Positions 59,405 through 64,000 of a stretch of 64,000 bases of DNA are shown here, piece after piece. The stretch lies in contig PMLC01000087.1 in assembly GCA_003158745.1 (NCBI GenBank), forward strand, positions 41,408 to 105,407, in the 5' to 3' direction. Both the position numbers and the translations under genes were made by a program. Numbering within the stretch: the stretch's first letter is position 1; every line of letters starts with the position of its first letter. This DNA comes from Acidobacteriota bacterium (GTDB lineage Bacteria > Acidobacteriota > Thermoanaerobaculia > Thermoanaerobaculales > Thermoanaerobaculaceae). The notes under the pieces are model-generated. The model was given only the letters and a program-made list of their open reading frames with translations. It did no database searches and had not been told where the DNA came from.

Positions 59405-60678
59405 ACGCTGCGGTGCTCGTGGTGGAGGACCGGCGCAGCCTGGCCGAGATGCTGGCGGAGACGCTACGCAAGGAGGGGTACGAGGTCGAGTTGGTGATGC
59501 GCGGCGATGTGGCGGTCGAGAGGGTGAGGCACGGCGGGCCGTACCTTGCGGTCGTCACCGATCTCAAGCTTCCGGGGGCCGATGGCCTCGCGGTGCTGCG
59601 CGCGGCTCGCATTGCGGACCCGCTCCTCCCGGTCTTTCTGATCACGGGGTACGCCACGGTCGAAACGGCGGTAGCGGCGCTCAAGATGGGCGCAAGGGAC
59701 TACTTCCCCAAGCCGCTTGACATCGAGCGGGTGCTGGAGGTCGTTCGAGCCGCCTGCGAGCCGCGACGGTCGCTCCTGTCCACGCCGCCGACAGGCGAGG
59801 GTACGCAGGAGCTAGTGGGTTCGTCTCCGATCTTCTCGGGAGCTTTGACCGCGCTTCGGCGAGTGGCTCCCACGGACGCCGCGGTACTGCTGCTCGGCGC
59901 GTCGGGGAGCGGTAAGGAGCTGTTCGCCCGGGCGCTCCATCAGCTCTCCCGGCGGAAAGAAGGACCGTTTGTGGCGTTCAACTGCGCGGCCGTGCCGGAG
60001 AGCCTCGTGGAATCGGAGTTGTTCGGGCACGAGCGCGGGGCTTTCACCGGCGCCACCACCCGGCACGTCGGTAGGTTCGAACAGGCTCACCGCGGCACCC
60101 TCTTTCTCGACGAGATCGGGGAGGTGCCGATCGGGACGCAAGCCAAGCTCCTGCGGTCGCTGGAGGAACACCGTATCACCCGGCTCGGCGGCGAGGGCGA
60201 GATCACGGTCGACGCGCGGGTGGTTGCAGCGTCCAACCGGGATCTCGACGGGGCGGTGATCGAAGGTTCGTTCCGCCGCGACCTCTTTCATCGGCTCTCC
60301 GTATTCCCGATCCGGCTGCCCGCTCTTGCGGAGCGCCGGGATGACATCCCCACGCTGACGCTGCATCTCTTGAGCCGGGCCGGCGACCGCCACAATGTAG
60401 GCGTGCCCGCGCTGCGGCCGGCCGCCATGGCCGCCCTCGTCCTCGCGCCATGGCCGGGGAACGTGCGGGAGCTCGCCAACCTCCTCGAACGGGTTGTGAT
60501 CCTCGCGGAGGGGCACACCGTTGGCGTGGGCGAGCTCGGCCTCGACCCGGTGGCCTGCCGTTCCGGCCTCGACGATTCTGACGCCCGTGGCCTCGCGCTG
60601 CGCCTTTGCGCCGGCGAGATCGAGGAGCTGGCGCGCTTCCTCGGGATCCCGCAAACCGCGCTGCGAGAGCGGGGCTAG
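59401..60678 (+). CDS. pilR: PilR/NtrC-like sigma-54-dependent response regulator
   Basis: 425 residues. Receiver ~1-120 with phospho-acceptor Asp in VVTDLKLPGADGL. The AAA+ domain has Walker A LGASGSGKE, the sigma-54 contact loop GAFTGA in GHERGAFTGATTR, and Walker B LFLDEIGEVP, with the arginine region FRRDLFHRLSVFPIRLP. A short Fis-type HTH (IEELARFLGIPQTALRERG) ends the protein immediately after the recognition helix. It should activate the sigma-54 promoters at 41364 and perhaps 40527. Its TAG overlaps the selA stop by three bases. Confidence 0.9.
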   Translation: MNAAVLVVEDRRSLAEMLAETLRKEGYEVELVMRGDVAVERVRHGGPYLAVVTDLKLPGADGLAVLRAARIADPLLPVFLITGYATVETAVAALKMGARDYFPKPLDIERVLEVVRAACEPRRSLLSTPPTGEGTQELVGSSPIFSGALTALRRVAPTDAAVLLLGASGSGKELFARALHQLSRRKEGPFVAFNCAAVPESLVESELFGHERGAFTGATTRHVGRFEQAHRGTLFLDEIGEVPIGTQAKLLRSLEEHRITRLGGEGEITVDARVVAASNRDLDGAVIEGSFRRDLFHRLSVFPIRLPALAERRDDIPTLTLHLLSRAGDRHNVGVPALRPAAMAALVLAPWPGNVRELANLLERVVILAEGHTVGVGELGLDPVACRSGLDDSDARGLALRLCAGEIEELARFLGIPQTALRERG

Positions 60679-62012
60679 CCCGCGAGGGCGGTGGCCACCG
60701 AGCGGGCCAGCATGGCATCCTGCTCCGCGAAGATCGCCTTCAGGTCAAGCACCACGAGATCCTCCTCGACGCGGCCGATCACAGCAGGGCGCGCGCGGCG
60801 CAGGCGGTCTGCAGCGTCCTCTCCGCCGGGAATGGTAACGGCCCAGGATGGCACGGTCTGGTCAGGCGTCGTGCCGCCTCCGATGACTGCCCTCGATGGG
60901 CGGAAGCCAGCCTCGATCCGGTCCAACTGGAGGCGCCGCGCGATCCGACGCGCGCGGGAGCGGATTGTGCTCGCGGGTGCCGCCAGGAGGCGGTAGAGCG
61001 GGATCTCTTCGGGGCGCCCGGCGAGATAGGCGTCGAGCGTCGCCGCGAGCACCGCGAGGGAGTTCTTATCTGGGCGGACCGCCCGGCGCAGCGGATGGTG
61101 CCTCATTCCGGCGATGGCCGAGTGCGTGCCAACCACGATCCCGGCCTGAGGGCCGCCGAGGAGCTTGTCGCCGGAAAAGAGCACGGCATCGACCCCGTCC
61201 GCGAGGATCTGCTGCACCGTCGTCTCATGGCGGAGGTCGTAGCGCGTAAGGTCGAGATGGCAGCCGGAGCCCTGATCCACCCATACCGGGGTGCCGCGCC
61301 TGCGGCCGAGATCGACGAGGTCCTTGAGCTCCGGTGTGGCGACGAAGCCCGCGAGGGCGAAGTTCGAGCGGTGGACCACGAGGATGGCCGCGGTGTTGTC
61401 CCCGATAGCGCGCGCGAAATCGTCGGGGTGGGTCCGGTTGGTGCAACCGACCTCGACGAGTCGAGCCCCGCTCGCCGCCATGATGTCGGGGAGACGGAAA
61501 GCCCCCCCGATCTCGATCAGCTCGCCTCGCGACACGATCACCTCGCGTCCGGCCGCGTGTGCGGCGAGCAGGAGGACCAGCGCGGCGGCGTTGTTCGTGA
61601 CCACCGTGGCGGATTCACCGCCGAAGTAGCGGACGAGGCGCGCTGTGACAGGTGTCAGTCGCTCACCGCGCTCGCCAGAGGTGAGGTCGTACTCCAGGGC
61701 CACGTAGCCGGGGGCTGAAACGGCGAGCTGGGGGGACCGGCCCAGGTTCGTGTGGATGAGAACTCCGGTGGCGTTGAGGACCTCCGGGTACGCGACGGCT
61801 GCCCGGCGCTCCAGAAGAGATCGCACCTCGGAAGTCAGGGCCTCGAGGGCAGGCACCGGGTCGCCGTGCGCCACCCTCGCCCGTACCGCTGCAAGAACGT
61901 CGCGTGCGGCCTGACGTGCAACCGCAGCGCCGTAGCACGCCCCTGCGTCGGCGACCTCTCGTGAAGCGAGGACACGGTGGACGGCAGGAAGTGCGGCGAA
62001 CGGGTTGGACAT
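60675..62012 (-). CDS. selA: L-seryl-tRNA(Sec) selenium transferase
   Basis: 445 residues. NATGVLIHTNLGRSPQL, SATVVTNNAAALVLLLAA, EVIVSRGELIEIGGAFR, and the PLP lysine block LFSGDKLLGGPQAGIVVG are SelA signatures. With selenophosphate it converts seryl-tRNA(Sec) to selenocysteinyl-tRNA(Sec). selB, selD and selC are not in the window, and I see no in-frame-TGA selenoprotein gene here. A TAGAAT hexamer 6 bases before the ATG suggests a leaderless transcript. Confidence 0.93.
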   Translation of the reverse strand: MSNPFAALPAVHRVLASREVADAGACYGAAVARQAARDVLAAVRARVAHGDPVPALEALTSEVRSLLERRAAVAYPEVLNATGVLIHTNLGRSPQLAVSAPGYVALEYDLTSGERGERLTPVTARLVRYFGGESATVVTNNAAALVLLLAAHAAGREVIVSRGELIEIGGAFRLPDIMAASGARLVEVGCTNRTHPDDFARAIGDNTAAILVVHRSNFALAGFVATPELKDLVDLGRRRGTPVWVDQGSGCHLDLTRYDLRHETTVQQILADGVDAVLFSGDKLLGGPQAGIVVGTHSAIAGMRHHPLRRAVRPDKNSLAVLAATLDAYLAGRPEEIPLYRLLAAPASTIRSRARRIARRLQLDRIEAGFRPSRAVIGGGTTPDQTVPSWAVTIPGGEDAADRLRRARPAVIGRVEEDLVVLDLKAIFAEQDAMLARSVATALAG

Positions 62013-62018
62013 GGGCTG

Positions 62019-62024
62019 ATTCTA
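62019..62024 (-). promoter_or_regulatory. -10 hexamer TAGAAT, leaderless type
   Basis: Six bases separate it from the selA ATG; no Shine-Dalgarno between. Confidence 0.45.
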
Positions 62025-62116
62025 CCCGGTGCTCGTCCCCGGGGCGGATCTCCCGACCGGGGAGGCTTCGGGTAATCGAGCACCGCCGGTTGAGGAGGTT
62101 GTATTCTCTCGGTGGC

Positions 62117-62659
62117 ATGAGCACACCGGACCTGATCGCCCAGCTCGATCGCTGGCTCGTGGAGTTGGCCCGCAAGTGGGAGCGCTTTTTCGCGGGTGAT
62201 CGTCAAGTTTCGCTGCCCCCGGAGCGCGAGCGCGCGGCGCTGGAGAGGCGGCTGCAGGAGCTCAGCCGGAGCGAGGGCCCCACCGCGTCCGAGAGGTTCC
62301 GCATGGAGCAACTGCTTCACCGGTTCTCTACGCTCAACCAACTCTGGCAGCGGATGCTTCGGGATCGGGAAGAGGCTCGGGTCGGCGCAGGGGGTGCCCG
62401 GCGTGCGCTCAACGAAAGCCCCCCACCGCCCGTACCAGAGGAGGGCGGAGAGTACGAACGGGTGTTCTCGAGTTACGTTGATGCGTTGAGGAAGGCCGGC
62501 AGGGGATCACCTGTCGGGTTCGACCGCTTCAGTCAGGCCCTCAAGGAACAGCGCCACCAGCTCGAGTCGCGTGGCGCCATCGTGGAGGGGTTCGAGGTGG
62601 TCGAAGAGGGCGACAACGTCCGGGTGCGCGCCCGGGTCCGTCGTGGGAGGCAGGAATGA
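62117..62659 (+). CDS. MXAN_5187-type protein of unknown function
   Basis: 180 residues, soluble, highly charged. The N-terminal helical half (LARKWERFFAGDRQVSLPPE, RLQELSRSEGPTASERFR, RFSTLNQLWQRMLRDREE) matches the C-terminal domain of MXAN_5187-like proteins of Myxococcota as I remember it. A Pro-rich linker (SPPPPVPEEGGE) leads to a second half, FDRFSQALKEQRHQLESRGA, ending in a basic beta strand ([13 protein letters not shown]), also part of that family. Role unknown. ATGA overlap with the next gene. Confidence 0.6.
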   Translation: MSTPDLIAQLDRWLVELARKWERFFAGDRQVSLPPERERAALERRLQELSRSEGPTASERFRMEQLLHRFSTLNQLWQRMLRDREEARVGAGGARRALNESPPPPVPEEGGEYERVFSSYVDALRKAGRGSPVGFDRFSQALKEQRHQLESRGAIVEGFEVVEEGDNVRVRARVRRGRQE

Positions 62660-63699
62660 GACGAGCAATGCTCGGTGTGGCGATCATTGGAGTGGCACTG
62701 ACAGTTTGTGGTTCGGTCTTCGAGCGTTTCTTGTCGCCGGACCGGCCCGGGGACCGGGCGATCATGGGTTATCTCGACCTCGTCAAGTCAGGCCGTGCCT
62801 CTTCCATGGACCTCGCCAACCTCGGAGTCCTGATCCTCGAGAAAGGATTCCCAGGCGATGCGGAGGACTACCTGCTCGCGGCCCTCAAGCTGGATAAGCA
62901 CAATTACGAAGCGGCGTATCGCCTCGGGCTCGTGCTGCAGCGCGAGGGTCGCGACCGCGAGGCGGTCCGCTACTACAAGAAGACGATCAAGGAACGCCCT
63001 GGGTATGCACAGGCGCTCTTCATGCTGGCTCTTGCGGAGGAGCGGTCCGGTCAGCGCGAGGAAGCGATCCATCACTATGCAAAGGCTTACAGACATGCTC
63101 CTGAGCTTGCCAATCCGAGGAAGAACCCCCTCGTCTACGACTCCAACCTGCAGACAGAGGCGGTGCTCCGACACTACCAGGAGGAAATGAGGACATCGAC
63201 CCTCAAGGTCACCGAGATCGACCCGGCCGCGATTCGGCGGATGATGGAGATCAAGGCGCACCCTGCCGAGGGGCAGAAAGGGACGCCCGAGGCAACGGTC
63301 CCGACAACGCCCCAACAACCCGGTGCCCCGCAAGGCACATACACGCAGCCCACGCAGGCCAGCCCACGGGCGATGCCTCTGGCGCCCGGCGTTGGAGACA
63401 CGGGTTACGCACCCGTGATGCCAGCCGCCGTTCCGACCCAGGGCGCGGGTGCCGTGACCCCTGGGACGGAGGGGCAGCCTCCCAGGAGGATCCTCCCGGG
63501 TTTTGGGAGGTCGCAACCGCAGCCTGGGTCCGGGAGGACGACGTCGCCGGCGCAACCCGGTTCTGAGGTACCCACCCCGACCCCGGAACCCAGCTCGGTC
63601 GAACCGACGCCGACGCCGGAACCCAGCTCCGACGAACCCACGCCGACCCCGGAACCCAGTTCCGACGAGCCCAAGCCGACGCCGACCCCTACACGTTGA
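62656..63699 (+). CDS. TPR protein with Pro/Thr-rich repetitive tail
   Basis: 347 residues. A hydrophobic N-terminal segment ([18 protein letters not shown]) acts as signal or anchor. Residues ~40-150 are three to four TPR units ([60 protein letters not shown]). The last ~150 residues are low-complexity Pro/Gln/Gly/Thr, ending with three 11-residue repeats [11 protein letters not shown], a likely wall-spanning or periplasmic linker. Function unknown; coupled to the previous gene by ATGA. Its end overlaps the ychF end by 11 bases. Confidence 0.7.
   Translation: MRRAMLGVAIIGVALTVCGSVFERFLSPDRPGDRAIMGYLDLVKSGRASSMDLANLGVLILEKGFPGDAEDYLLAALKLDKHNYEAAYRLGLVLQREGRDREAVRYYKKTIKERPGYAQALFMLALAEERSGQREEAIHHYAKAYRHAPELANPRKNPLVYDSNLQTEAVLRHYQEEMRTSTLKVTEIDPAAIRRMMEIKAHPAEGQKGTPEATVPTTPQQPGAPQGTYTQPTQASPRAMPLAPGVGDTGYAPVMPAAVPTQGAGAVTPGTEGQPPRRILPGFGRSQPQPGSGRTTSPAQPGSEVPTPTPEPSSVEPTPTPEPSSDEPTPTPEPSSDEPKPTPTPTR
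63571..63669 (+). repeat. Three 33 bp tandem repeats inside the TPR gene
   Basis: Units begin at 63571, 63604 and 63637, each coding PTPTPEPSS(V/D)E. Silent differences (ccgaccccg/ccgacgccg) show they are not identical, so expansion is not very recent. A fourth degenerate unit (PKPTPTPTR) ends the protein. Confidence 0.85.
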
Positions 63700-64000
63700 A
63701 CCGGAAGGTGATCACGTCGCCGTCCCGGACCTCATAGTCCTTGCCTTCGAGGCGGAGCGTACCTCGCGGTCGGCAGGCCGCGAACGAGCCCGCCTCGAGG
63801 AGCTCACCCCACGGCACGATCTCGGCCCGGATGAAGCCTCGCTCGAAGTCCGAGTGGATGACGCCAGCCGCCTTGACGGCGGTCGTGCCGGCGGTGATCG
63901 ACCAGGCGCGGCACTCGTCGTCCCCGGCTGTGAAGAAGGAAATCAGCCCCAGCAGTTCGTACGCCGCCCGGAGGAGCCGGTCGAGCGCGCGGTCCGGCAG
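63689..64000 (-). CDS. ychF: YchF/OLA1 ATPase, C-terminal end (partial)
   Basis: The last 103 residues; the gene leaves the window on the right. The peptide contains [40 protein letters not shown] and [18 protein letters not shown], the highly conserved TGS domain and end of YchF. YchF is a universally conserved P-loop NTPase that prefers ATP and associates with ribosomes. The G domain lies outside the window. Confidence 0.95.
   Translation of the reverse strand: MPDRALDRLLRAAYELLGLISFFTAGDDECRAWSITAGTTAVKAAGVIHSDFERGFIRAEIVPWGELLEAGSFAACRPRGTLRLEGKDYEVRDGDVITFRFNV

Noticed and set aside
1-64000. CRISPR arrays, insertion sequences, rRNA genes
   Set aside because: No regularly spaced repeats, no DDE transposase motifs with inverted ends and no rRNA-like sequence were noticed anywhere in the window.

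Overview
The window is 64 kb of GC-rich bacterial chromosome, densely coded on both strands, with no insertion sequence, no CRISPR array and no rRNA operon that I can see. The gene set (B12-dependent ribonucleotide reductase, homodimeric pyruvate dehydrogenase E1, DUF4388 and MXAN_5187-type proteins, fused membrane/spermidine-synthase-like protein, PilS/PilR-type regulation of type IV pilins, short Ser/Thr kinase) suggests a free-living Gram-negative soil or sediment organism. Acidobacteriota is my best guess, possibly Thermoanaerobaculia; that is an inference from gene content, not from a marker gene.

Layout. 1-13.4 kb is housekeeping: the end of rsgA, a secreted protein, two tandem HU genes, nrdJ with a well-formed promoter and an adjacent perfect palindrome, a collapsed alpha/beta-hydrolase pseudogene, an SCP2-like protein, gamma-glutamyltransferase, glycogen phosphorylase, an SDR-type threonine dehydrogenase and class I aldolase. 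13.4-18.8 kb holds an RluA-type pseudouridine synthase and, after a long leader, a four-gene group: lysine 2,3-aminomutase, two different D-Ala-D-Ala-ligase-like ATP-grasp enzymes and a GNAT acetyltransferase. This is the best candidate here for an undescribed pathway, probably a beta-lysine-containing acylated small peptide or osmolyte. 18.9-24.3 kb holds a DUF4388 protein, aceE, an SDR remnant and a Ser/Thr kinase. 24.5-27.8 kb is a second tight, unassigned operon: PaaK-like adenylating enzyme, SufS-like cysteine desulfurase and S51 peptidase, each overlapping the next. It is followed by the 3' half of a tRNA-Arg gene, which looks like an integration scar, and by an intact tRNA-Asn.

30-40 kb contains DUF3891, glycerate 2-kinase, a YggX-like protein with a zinc ribbon, a HAD phosphatase, ManC, a lipoprotein, a substrate-binding lipoprotein and the Wzm/Wzt polysaccharide ABC exporter. 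40.5-60.7 kb is a surface-structure region. Two type IV pilin genes each have a sigma-54-type promoter sequence. They are followed by two O-antigen-ligase/oligosaccharyltransferase-like membrane proteins, YfhO-like membrane proteins, six glycosyltransferases including a WecA-type initiator, an FAD enzyme, prepilin peptidase, and a PilS/PilR-like two-component pair that could act on the sigma-54 promoters. From 51.5 to 60.7 kb the genes are joined by short start/stop overlaps. The window closes with selA, two small genes (MXAN_5187-like and TPR) and the end of ychF.

A repeated local feature is a TAGACT/TAGAAT/TACACT-type -10 hexamer 6-7 bp before the start codon of several genes, which suggests that leaderless transcripts are common in this organism.
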